Source: Symsagittifera roscoffensis
Taxonomy: Eukaryota > Xenacoelomorpha > Acoela > Convolutidae
DNA length: 64,000 nt
Assembly: GCF_963678635.1 (NCBI RefSeq)
Contig: NC_087066.1
Coordinates: 65,755,277-65,819,276 of the forward strand
Reading direction: 5' to 3'
Shown here: one piece after another, positions 1 through 9,736 of the stretch
Numbering within the stretch: position 1 is the stretch's first letter
How the letters are laid out: the number at the start of each line of letters is the position of its first letter
The notes under the pieces: generated by a model
Database searches by the model: none
What the model was told of the DNA's origin: nothing
Seen by the model: only the letters and a program-made list of their open reading frames with translations
Translations under genes and position numbers: made by a program

Positions 1-300
1 TCATTGTGGTTTTAAAGTCTGGAACTGTTAACCTTCGGTCGTGAAAGTCTGGACATGCCAAAATTCGGTCACGAAAGTCTGCACAAGCCAATAATTTGTC
101 GCGAAAGTCTGGGCATGAGTCTAGGACCTCCTCCCGGGTCGCATTCGGTCCAAACGTTTTTCCTAGTTCGAACTTATTCGAATTTTATTCCGTGGTCGAA
201 CTTGGTCGAAACATATATGGTTCAGTCGTATTTGGTCGAAGTTTTTGGTCATGCCGGTCAAAACATATCTCGCTTGGTCGAAGTTGTTCAAAAGAGATGC
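1..300. repeat. Degenerate GTCGxxAAAGTCTGG / GGTCGAA minisatellite
   Basis: The first ~120 bases repeat a unit of about 32-34 bp containing CGAAAGTCTGG and a GGTC block (AAAGTCTGG starts near 13, 45, 78 and 103). From ~190 to 290 a shorter GGTCGAA word recurs (near 191, 202, 233 and 272). Open frames here are by-products of the repeat. The words resemble the reverse complement of the TCGAC-rich array at 44.45-44.85 kb, so both may belong to one minisatellite family. The left edge runs off the window. Confidence 0.55.
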
Positions 301-3300
301 ATTTGTTCGCGCCGGAAAAAATATAGGTGTTTTATGGTTGCTCATTTGACACAAAATATGCACAAAAAAGAGTTAAAAATTTACAAAACTTTAAAAATCT
401 GCTGCAATTTATTGATGAAAAACTATTTTTTTTTAAAACTAAAAGGATTTTTTGTTCATATTTCAGCAACAAAACTGATTATTTTCCATTGTTGAACACA
501 ATAGCTCCAATGAATGCGAAATGGCGAATAATTTTGCTATCATTTGACAATTTTTGTGGCAAATAAAAAAAATAGTAACTGAAACAATTTTGAAACTTTA
601 AAAAAAATGGTTTCTAACAATTTTTCTTCGTTTTCACTTTAAAAAAACCGTAAATCTACATAATACAGAATTGGAATCAATAACAGGCTCAAAAAATGGC
701 TTATTATTAAGGCCAATTTTATCCTATTTGATATCAAAAAACGTAAGTTATAATGCACAGATGAAAACCATTTTATTTCACGAGATGATGGTTGAAAGAA
801 AAATTTCAGGAGAAAAAATTAGCGACACTCAGTTTTTGTGCGTTGTTTGTATATGAATAAGCTCATTTTTTCCAAAAAAATTTCTATCGGATCATAAAGT
901 TGGTTTTAAAATTTTCCAATGACTCTAAAGAGACCTTGAATCATCACAAATTGCAGCTTTCGAGATTTTTTTTTGCGAATCAGTTGAACCAAAATCCCCT
1001 TCCCACCTAAATGGTCTTCCTTTTGGTTTTTTTTGACATCCATTGTGTTTGGGTGCCCATAAGTTATCGAAAAAACCCTTCGACACAAATAGGCACAGTT
1101 TTTGGGGGAGTGTGCGCAGAAAAAAAAACAATTTTTTGTTCAAAACCTTCCAAAAAAGAATCAAAATATCTTTTTTGGCGTTTTTTCCAAAATTTGTCTA
1201 CGGGGTAGAAAATTTTGTCTCGATAGTAATTTGGTGAGCTCGAAAAATCATTTTGCTGACCTGAAAAAGAAATTTCTTTTTGTTTTTGAAACCCTACATC
1301 AGAAAATTTTTGAGATTCAAACAGTCAAAAGGCCCCTGATGATTGATAAGGCAACAATGGATATAAAATCGCAATTTAAAGTGTCGAGTTTGATGACGAG
1401 TTAAATTTGGTTTGATAAAATCGCGATTTGATGACGGAAATTGTTTGGTACCAAAAAGCAATATTTTGTAAGTCTTGATCTTTTTTACATTTTAGCTCTT
1501 TTTGAAAATTTTAAACAAAAAATCACTTCAATTCATCATGGGATAAAGAAGGGATATGCGGCAGCAGTGTTGTTGTTTTATGTCAGAACGACGCTCAGCC
1601 TTTAGCCTGTTTAAGTCTCCATTTCTATGTTGCTTGACAAGCCAAACCTTATAAACTTTTTTTAAAATCGTCAATGGGTGCTAATCTCATGATGGAGGGT
1701 CCGAATGATGAAAAGATTTCAACCCGTCAGAATTAGAAAAAGTTCCTTTTCGCCGAATGAATTTTGCGCTGAACCTAAGTCAAATTTATCTGAAAATCAA
1801 ATATGTAGCATGCGCAGACCGTGCAGATACAATAAATTTGTGGTTTTTCTTATCAAATTTCTTAAAGTTAGTATCTTCTTAAAGTTAGAAACTTTTTTTC
1901 CCTTGTGTCTTTGATGTGGCATTGATTGAAACTTCTTTTAACTGTAATCTGCTAATTTTTTAATCGGCCAGTATTCATTTTATTGGCCTGAACTTATTTG
2001 TTTCCTTGGCGATTTTCGCAACTTTTTTCAGGTTTTTGAATACTCAATTCTCAATGGCTGAAAATACTTTAAATAGGTTCGGCCCCTCCATCTTGAGGGA
2101 CGCCATCATCGTCAACCAACAGACAATTTGAATAGTACTGAAACCTGATCGGTTAAACGTGCAAACTTAGTATGCTTTGAAAGATGCCTTTAAAGCAGGT
2201 TTAAAAAATTCTATTTTCAAAACAAATTAACAGAAATTTGATTGTTGCTTAAATTTAAAAAATATGAAAAACAATTAACTTTAAAATATCCAAGTGTTAA
2301 TGAGGTTTGAGAAAATTTTTCTTCAACATAATTTGAAAGTTGTGTCTGCCTACTGTCCTGACTGTTTTTGAGCTTTTGAGCTGGCCACTTTATGTTAGGC
2401 TTCACTTGAACATTCGCATATTTTCTGATTTATTTTTCCGACTTTCAAAGATAACGTAATGTTTATGCTTGGTGTGTTTTTGATCCAACTTTCGAAAAAA
2501 TGAGCAATATATACGCTCGGGATTTTTCTTTAAATTCAGACTATTTTTGCAAAACTTTGATCCCGCGGGGGATTGATCTCTTGTTCTACAGGCGACCAGA
2601 CAAGTATGCACATCTTTACAGTAACATTACTTGAATATGTGGTTTTATTATTTCCATACTCAGCTCAAAGAAAGTGCACTACTCAATTTTGGAAATTTTC
2701 AGCCTAAGTTCATAGTTTTGCAAAAATTTAATTTACCAAAAACTATTCGAGACTATAAACGAGTTTTGTTTTTATTTAGTCAACTATCGGCGATCAAAAT
2801 AATCGTTTATAACAAAAAATTTTTAGGCCCCATTGAAGATAACGAATGCCTCAAGTGAAATTTAAAAAGTTATTTTAACTCCGATCGCAATATTTTGGGA
2901 GTTTGAAAATTGTCAATTTGGCCTAATTTAATCGCACTCTGAAGGTTTTATCTTTATTCCTGAATTGGTAACGAACGCGAATTTTTTCACGCGTCGCGAA
3001 TTATTCCACTCAAAAAAATTGTTTCAATTCAAATTGAGGCTAGCAAGTCGGTCATGATAATATTATACGACCTAAATTTTTGCACTTGATCTTTGATATT
3101 GTCCAAAAACTACATTTTTTCAAAAATTTCTTTTCCGAAAAAAACTATTCGATTTGGATTAAGGGGCAGTCGGAACTTTCAGAGTTTTGTCCTGCAATAC
3201 CAGAAGTCTTGATAATGGTTAAACACAAAACTGTCAATTGCATTGATAATCCCTCATTGGGGGAGAGGGTGCATAGCGACAATTAAATGCGCCTATTGGC

Positions 3301-4311
3301 GCCCAATATTTGCTCCAAATCATTTATTCGATCAGACGATTATCATTTGTCTAAAGTTTCTTTTTCTCTTAATCAAAATTTGGCTCGAAGTATACACTAT
3401 GCAAAACTGTAAATTGAAAAAACGAACATCAAATTAACGAGCGGGTAAACAGCATTCTTTTACATCGGCATACTACTCAACCATTATGCTAATACGCAAA
3501 CCTTCAGAGAGGGGTAGTAATGTGCAGGAGAGCCAATTATTAATCGCGCTTGAAGTGTTTTTTCTTTGATTTTTTAATTGCCGCCTTGAACGCAATAGCG
3601 GCAATGTTGCAACGCACGGGGCCCGGCCCATTAGCATTTGTGTTCATTAGCATGCCCATGTAAAGATTTGTAAAATGAACATTCGATATTTCACGTTTTC
3701 TCTACTAAAGTTTGCAATTTTGAACAGAGTGCACTTAGCCGAAATTTAAATTAGCTGAAAGTGAAATTTTTAGCACCCTGAAAAAATTGAAAATTAATTT
3801 CCAAAAGCACGCGTAGTCAAAGTAATTAACGCATTCTAATCGCTTCGCCCCAAAATGCAGCATGGGCAGGTAGACAGCCTTGCAAGTCAATGCATCCATA
3901 AAAATAAAAATTGTTGTAGTATTTGTTCCGACTTTCGAAGAAAGTGATGGAAAATTTGTGCTTGGGTTGTTGTTTTCCTTCAGACAATTTTTCATTTTCT
4001 ATTTTATATTTTTTGACCAAATATTTTAAATCATTCGAAAAATATTGTTGTCTTGAGGTAAAACGATTTTAAAAAAATTGTAAAGTTGTTTGGCCACTTT
4101 GGGACAACTAACACACGATTTGTTTCGTGATATTGACGCGTAAGCGGATACTCAATCTGTCTAAGAAAAACAACAAAAATCAAAAAAAAATCATGAGGCA
4201 AACACGACTCCACAGAACTTTAAAGGGCAGTCGCAACATTTAGGGCTTCAACCTGATACGATCAGTTTTTGTCAACTCCATTGGCGGCGATCACATGTCA
4301 GCGTAGATAAC
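301..4311. other. AT-rich non-coding stretch, no gene seen
   Basis: This stretch is A/T-rich with homopolymer runs. Only short open frames occur (under ~100 codons) with no recognisable domain or coding-like composition, and I found no convincing splice-paired exon. A degraded piece with GGGGCAGTCGGAACTTTCAGAG (20 bases shown: GGGCAGTCGGAACTTTCAGA) near 3160-3190 recurs in part around 4790-4830 and 4225-4240, so old dispersed repeats are present. Probably intergenic or intronic. Confidence 0.5.
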
Positions 4312-4734
4312 CATTTTAGCTAGGGGTTTAGGAAATTAGACGACAAATAAATTAGACTATTGTAAAAAAAACGGAATTTAGACGATATTTTTTGGTGAAT
4401 TTAGACAATTAGAACTGGTACAAAAAAATAATTAGAATGAAGTTACACGAAAACGAAAAGCGCATTTGATCGCAGAACTGATCAAAATTGTTGTTACTGT
4501 AAGTTAATTATAAAACATTAAGTCGAAAAAGTAAATTGCGTTTTGAAATGCGTAAATTTTTCAACTGTGACATTAATATTGATTTGTGGTTGGACAACTA
4601 GTATTTAGTCAGCCAGAAAATAATCAAGTCTGTAAACAATTTTCACCCGATTTGCACGCAATTTGTCTAAATTCCGTTATTATCTGATCGTCTAGTTTGC
4701 TTGTCGTCTAATTTTCTAAATACCTAGCTAAAAT
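4312..4734. mobile_element. MITE / foldback element with ~75-bp terminal inverted repeats
   Basis: The left end (4312 to ~4395) and the reverse complement of the right end (~4655-4734) match over about 75 bases with some mismatches. Both start CATTTTAGCTAGG and continue through TTAGACGACAA to ACGGAATTTAGAC. Total length is 423 bp, with no coding frame inside. The arms would fold into a long hairpin. I see no clear target-site duplication, so the superfamily is open. The structure (TIRs, small size, no ORF) is that of a non-autonomous DNA transposon. Confidence 0.7.
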
Positions 4735-5973
4735 GAATTTTGCTTTTTTGGTTTAAAGCTTCAGATGCCTATTTCAAATGCAACAAGACTGCTCGTATCA
4801 GGGCAAAGCTCTGAAAGTTCCGACTGCCTTTTAAGGTCTATGGAGCATTAATAAGATGAAAAATTTCAATGTAATAAAAAATATATAAAAAAATTTTTTG
4901 AAAAAATTTGAGATTTTATGTGAAAACATCCCCCCACACGTCATATCAAGTACAAAGTGATAGATTTTACGCCTATTAACAAATCAATTATGGCATATAA
5001 GCTTCCTTGAACCAATTTGGAACGATTTCTAAGACGGATTAACTCTCCGCTTACGCGTTAATAGCGCGAAATATATCGCGCGTTATTTGTCCCAAATTGG
5101 CCAAAATGGCAATCTTTAAACCCCCATAACTTTACGAAAAATTATCACAGGTAAAATATCTTTTCAAATTCAAGCTCAAGACAACAATAGCTTTCGAATG
5201 ATATAAAAAAAATTCCGTCAAAAACGGCTAGTTAAAAAGTCGAAATTTGTCTGAAGAAAAAAAAACCCACCCCGAGCACAAATATTCCGTTACTTTCGTA
5301 TCGAAAGTCGGAACAACAATAATGTAAATTAGACGCGCTAATTAAACTGTTAAATTTTCAGTCCTTTCAATAACTTAACAATGTGGTCGATAAAGAAAGG
5401 GAACGAAAAAAAAGTTAGCTTCATTTTTGGTTTATTTTCTGGGCTACGAAATGTTGCTTGACCGAAGCAACTAGAGTACAGTTAGGTGCATCTGGAACCA
5501 CAGATGGCTCCAGTAAAATACGACAGCCAGTGCAGGTAATGTACGTGAGACGACAGAAAAGCGGCAATTCGTAGAATTAGAAAGCGGCAGTTCGTAGAAT
5601 TAGAAAGCAGTAAATTTATAATTTGAGTACAAATTATAAATTTGAGTACAAATTATCCATGAAGAAAAAAACAGATATAACTTCACAAATAGCTGATTGA
5701 TTTGCAACTAGAATGTTCGACCACCAGTAGTGTTTGCAAAAAATTATAAGAAACGTGTTTTTTTTCTAAATTGAGGGAGGTAAATGTAGAGAGGAATTGC
5801 GAGATGACGAAGGTATTTAATTCTACGAACGTATAACTAATGTTTTGAATATTTTAAAATCCATTTTGGCCGAAAAACTGTATCGATAGCGAACTTGAAC
5901 AGTAGAATCATTTCCTTTAAAGTTTCAGACCCCCGCTGGTGTATCAACCTACCCTATTACACTTTCCTTTTTC
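4735..5973. repeat. Non-coding stretch with short tandem repeats at 5558-5660
   Basis: No gene is visible. Two adjacent 23-bp units (5558-5580 and 5581-5603, AAAGCGGCARTTCGTAGAAT...) are followed by two 18-19-bp units containing ATTTGAGTACAAATT (~5618-5655). Around 5062-5095 an imperfect inverted repeat (AATAGCGCGA ... TCGCGCGTTATT) flanks a short AT core. These are simple local structures with no evident function. Confidence 0.5.
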
Positions 5974-6282
5974 TCAGGTATTCGACCCCCAGCAGACCCA
6001 GAGGGACCCCCTTTTGTACTAATTTGGGATATCCATTTTTGGTGACGGAACATAAAATGCTTCTAAAGGCGCCTTCGGCGCCAATCTATACTAATTTTGA
6101 GGTGGGAGCTCTCGCCGAAAAAACGCGATTTTTTGGTCAAAATTTTCCCAAAAAGTGCTTAAAACGCCTTTAAGGCCAAAACAGTGTCTTAAAAGTTCTT
6201 TGGGGTAGCTCGGAAAGTTAATTTGGTCGATCAAAAAAAACAATCCCCCAGCCCCCTCGAGAAAATCCTAGATCCGCCCCTG
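5974..6282 (+). mobile_element. MITE copy, CAGGGGCGGATCTAGGA family, 5'-truncated
   Basis: Shares the family body: CTCAGGNATTCGACCCCC, the palindromic GGCGCCTTCGGCGCC, CCGAAAAAACGCGATTTTTT, and the end CGAGAAAATCCTAGATCCGCCCCTG. The left terminus seen in complete copies (CAGNGGCGGATTTAGGG) is missing, so this copy is truncated or recombined. Non-coding; the open frame across it is fortuitous. Confidence 0.65.
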
Positions 6283-6421
6283 CCTGGATTACATTGTTTT
6301 TAAATCACGGCAAAAATGTAGATGGAACCGTAAAAAATATAGCGCTTTTAGTTTATTGGGGTGAATAGAGCTTCAATCATTGTTGTTGTTAAGCTTCATA
6401 TTTAATTCACTATAATAGCAT

Positions 6422-6752
6422 CAGTAGCGGATTTATGGGGGGGGGGCGGACGCCCCCCCCCCCTCAGGGATTCGACCCCCTGCCGACCCAAAGGGTCCCC
6501 CTTTAGTACTTTTTAAGAAATCCATTTTTGGCTGACCGACTCTAAAATTTGTCTAAAGGCGCCTTGGGCGCCAATATATACTAATTTTGAGGGGGGAGCG
6601 CGCGCCGAAAAAACGCGATTTTTTGGACAAAATTTTCCATAAATCGCCTAAAAACGCTTCCATAAATCGCCTAAAATCAGTTCGGTCGACCTAAAAAAAA
6701 GTCGACAAAAAGGTCCTCCCCCCCCCTCGAGAAAATCCTAGATCCACCACTG
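6422..6752 (+). mobile_element. Full-length MITE, hAT-like, near-perfect 8-bp TSD
   Basis: A 331-bp copy runs from CAGTAGCGGATTTATGG to CTAGATCCACCACTG. The ends are inverted relatives of each other (CAGNGGYGGAT / ATCCRCCNCTG). Flanking octamers AATAGCAT (6414-6421) and TATAGCAT (6753-6760) agree at 7 of 8 positions. It contains runs of G and C next to the left end and the GGCGCC palindrome. An 8-bp target duplication with short CAG...CTG ends suggests a hAT-superfamily origin. Confidence 0.7.
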
Positions 6753-6908
6753 TATAGCATATAAAAAATTGTACCTGAAAAATCTAAACTTTAACTACCC
6801 AAGATTCTATTTAAACTTAGAAACTGCTCTTAACTTTATCTAGCTCAGTTACTTTTACTCTATATATTGCAACAAAATAGTCTTGTTCATAGGGTTTCAG
6901 GTAATGGT

Positions 6909-6985
6909 CATATTTTGGCGCAGCGGTAGTGATGCTACCCAGCAATCACATGATTGTTGGTTCGAAACCACACTTATAAACTGCA
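6909..6985 (+). repeat. tRNA-derived SINE head (pol III A and B boxes)
   Basis: An A box (TGGCGCAGCGGTAG, 6916-6929) and a B box (GGTTCGAAACC, 6959-6969) are spaced as in a tRNA. The bases in the acceptor positions (6909-6915 and 6973-6979) do not pair, and the anticodon stem is poor. It is therefore a tRNA-related SINE or a decayed tRNA gene rather than a functional tRNA. The sequence after it may be SINE body, but I could not define its end. Confidence 0.5.
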
Positions 6986-7147
6986 CATTAGTGAGAACTT
7001 GTTAGCAGAGCCTAGTATCAACTACCTTACTATTTAACCCTCGTAGAACAGTTTTGTGATCAGTCATTTTTATACGAGTCACTATAGCTAGATCCAGCTT
7101 GTGAATCTCAGAAACATTTACATAATAAGAAGTAAAAACATTTTAAA

Positions 7148-7467
7148 ATGCGTTTCAGACGAAGCCAAGAGCCAGTAACGTCGCAGCACCTTTGCGAACC
7201 ACCTCCCAAACGAGAACCTTGTCAACGCATCAGCGAGACAACAGATGTCACTCCGTCGCCGCCACCACAGTCACCGCAACAAATAAAATTGCAGTCAGCA
7301 GCGAAATAGTCGAGAGTGGTCTCGGACATGACCAGGAATCGATCCGCCTCCTATCGACCAATGAGACATGCAGTGACAGTTGCCCTTCAAAAACCGCACT
7401 GCAGAAATGCGGGTACTCGCAGACTCCATATGGTCACAGGCGGCTAGCTGAAGACAGCAGGCTCTGA
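7148..7467 (+). other. GC-rich candidate host exon, function unknown
   Basis: From ~7140 to 7470 the base composition is clearly richer in G+C than the flanks. Two overlapping plus-strand frames are open. One runs from ATG at 7148 to TAG at 7307-7309 (53 codons, proline-rich middle with CEPPPKREP and TPSPPPQSP). The other stays open from the possible acceptor TGCGTTTCAG (~7149-7158) to TGA at 7465-7467. A TTTCAG sits at the left edge, so this may be an internal or last exon. I do not recognise a family, and no partner exon is visible. It lies 250 bp from the giant retroelement insertion. Confidence 0.3.
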
Positions 7468-7709
7468 AACTAAAGAGCTAATCTCAAAACCAGATTGGGT
7501 TAGCTCTGAATACTTGACGCAATGATTCCGCTCTTGAAACACGAACAAAATTAAGAAAAAAGACCGATGACGCCTGTCTCGTTTGCGAAGTTGGAAGACA
7601 ACAAATTGGTAAAGCAACTAATTTCAGCTCCACAATCACGAACTTTTACAGTTATTTTTTGAACTGCTTGGTTTCATTAAATACATGCACTATCCCGTGA
7701 AAAATGTTT

Positions 7710-7713
7710 CCTG
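7710..7713. repeat. Target-site duplication CCTG (left)
   Basis: CCTG directly abuts the TG of the left LTR (7714). The same four bases follow the CA of the right LTR at 34272-34275. A 4-bp duplication is usual for some Metaviridae integrases, and it fixes both element boundaries. Confidence 0.85.
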
Positions 7714-8123
7714 TGAGTTAGGACCGAGTTGGTTAACTCATAGAGTAATTTCGGATAGGGTACACCGTCTGCTCGTCACGCTATCTTATTTTCGGCCGGA
7801 TAGATTCGTGCAACTTCTTAGTCTAATACCGATCCTAATCTTACTCTTATACTATCTAGTCTCAGGTTGTTTAACTAGTCTCTGCTAGGCTCAATAGATC
7901 TAGGGTATACTGGTTTATTGCGGCTGCTGAAGTGCTCGGGAGAGTCCAACTAATTTCTAAGTTAAATTCAAATCTCTCTGGTGCTGAAATTACAAGTAAC
8001 TTCAGCACTTACAAATAAGTGGGTTGTTAGTTAGATGGATCATGATTGGTTAATATTAAATACTTTACATTGGTAAAATATCTAAATTATCCAATCATAA
8101 AATGTAGTCTAGATCAGGTTCCA
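7714..8123 (-). repeat. 3' LTR (sense orientation) of the giant retroelement
   Basis: 410 bp, TG...CA, matching 33862-34271 except for one seen mismatch. In sense direction it has three CCAAT-type words (plus-strand CCAAT 8091-8095, ATTGG 8069-8073 and 8045-8049). It also has an AT-rich TATA-like stretch (~8050-8062), a perfect 8-bp hairpin (GTGCTGAA 7981-7988 / TTCAGCAC 8001-8008) and AATAAA (7914-7919). The order promoter, hairpin, poly(A) signal fits U3-R-U5. Confidence 0.9.
7914..7919 (-). terminator. Poly(A) signal AATAAA in 3' LTR
   Basis: AATAAA is read on the minus strand, inside GCAATAAACC, about 200 nt from the downstream end of the LTR. It is conserved in the other LTR copy. It is the likely cleavage signal for the genomic and subgenomic transcripts. 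Confidence 0.55.
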
Positions 8124-9736
8124 CCCATCCGGGTTTTACAGAGTTTTTTAGAATAGTTCTTCTGCAATTCGAAGGATGGATGATGGACGTTGGTGTTTGG
8201 CGAACATCTTATTTCTTCTGTTTCCTCTTTGTTAAAGAAGTTCCAGGAAGCTGGAGTTAGAGACATAAGACGTTGTGTCTTCTAGTGACAACGACTAAGT
8301 CTTTGCAACAAACTCAAATCTGATTTCAGAATGGTTTGCTATGTCAGGTTTTTCTGTTCTGCGTGGAGAACTTCTTTTGTGTCTGATCTAATTTGGGAAT
8401 GGCGTGGAGATTGTGCGTGGAGGGGATGCCTGGTTACTCGGATCTGTACGTATACTTGAACATCGAGGTGGTCATTGGTCTAGTTCAATGAAGTCCTTTT
8501 CTGCGAAGTCAAGTCGTACTCTAAATCCTTTGAGTTGTGATTGTGAGTGGCATATCGATTGTGGTTGGCCATTCTCTCTCGAGCGTAGTGGGGTCGTTTT
8601 GTCTTTAGATGTTCGTCCTTGGTGTTGTATTCTGATCTATGTATTGCATAATGTAATTTACATTTTATAAAACATTTATTAGTTTAATATTTTTTAATTA
8701 TGATTTTAGTTAGTTGTTTTCACAAAAGCTTTTTGTTTTAGTTCGGTTATTTTGAAGAGTTACTCACACTTGAGTAGCTCTTATTAAAAATAGAGGTGTG
8801 GTCACAAAGCGTGGATGTAGCGCGGTGGGTTAGGCCGGCTATAGAGCATGCTCAGGACGTCCTTCCTGGTGGGTTAGGCCAGGAGTGGGAGTATGATTTC
8901 ATGCGGTTTTTGTGAGGGGTCCTGTTATGTGACAACGTTTTATGTTGGGTTTGTTGTGGTTTTTCTTATGTCTTGTTGGTTATGTCCTTTTTCCAAAAAG
9001 CAAATTGTTCGTGGTATGGGTTTGTCTTTCGACTTTTTTGTGTTTTATTATTTCTTTCTTAGACTTTATAATAGTCTTCAAAAGAATAAATTATCCAGTT
9101 TTAAACTGGGTTAATCCGGTTTGGGTACCGTTGGTTTCCTTTTCTTAGTCATGCTGTTATGCTTTGTGTTGTGGTGTTTAGTAAGCTGCATTGGTTAGTT
9201 TTGTTTAGTATATAATTCCTTTCCAACCGGGTTAAAGGAAGGTTTGAAACATGTTATTATATGTTAGAGTTGTTGAGTGTGAAAACTTGAAACTGAAATT
9301 CATTATTTTAAACAATTCTTCGTGGGCGAGCTGTGCGAGTGTGGATAGAATTTCTGTGCGAATGAATGAGAATATCAAAAGGTTAGTACTGCATTTGCAT
9401 TTTATTAATTTACTGCATAGAATTTGGAAATTTACTGCTAGTTATGGGGGAATTTTAAGTTACAAATTTTCATCATAATTAGATTTACTGCTTGTGGGGA
9501 AAAGTTTAGAAATGAATTTACTGCATTGGTATTAAATTTATAAATTTATAAGTGTAAGAGATTAATAGAATTTTTGAAATTTGTTTGATGAAATTTGCGA
9601 TTTTTATTTGTCTTTTGTGGTTTTTGTAGGTGATTGTCGGATGAAAGCTAAAAATCTAAAGAAAACATGGATAAAGAATGGTGAGTTTTTAATATTGTAA
9701 TTAGTTAGTAATATTCATTTAATTCATACTTACCTG
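8124..9736 (-). other. 3' untranslated region of the retroelement
   Basis: About 1.6 kb between the 601-aa ORF stop and the 3' LTR, without a convincing frame on the sense strand. GGTGGGTTAGGCC occurs twice (8824-8836, 8868-8880). The second lies inside a possible stem CCTGG/CCAGG (8865-8883). The purine stretch CGGATGGG that abuts the LTR in sense orientation (8124-8131) is the only polypurine-tract candidate, and it is weak. Composition keeps the A-rich, G-poor sense bias of the element. Plus-strand open frames here are shadows. Confidence 0.55.

Noticed and set aside
1..300. CRISPR-like array from regularly spaced AAAGTCTGG words
   Set aside because: Eukaryotic context, degenerate units, variable spacing and no unique equal-length spacers.
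6916..6979. Functional tRNA gene
   Set aside because: A and B boxes are present, but acceptor and anticodon stems do not pair. A tRNA-derived SINE is more likely.
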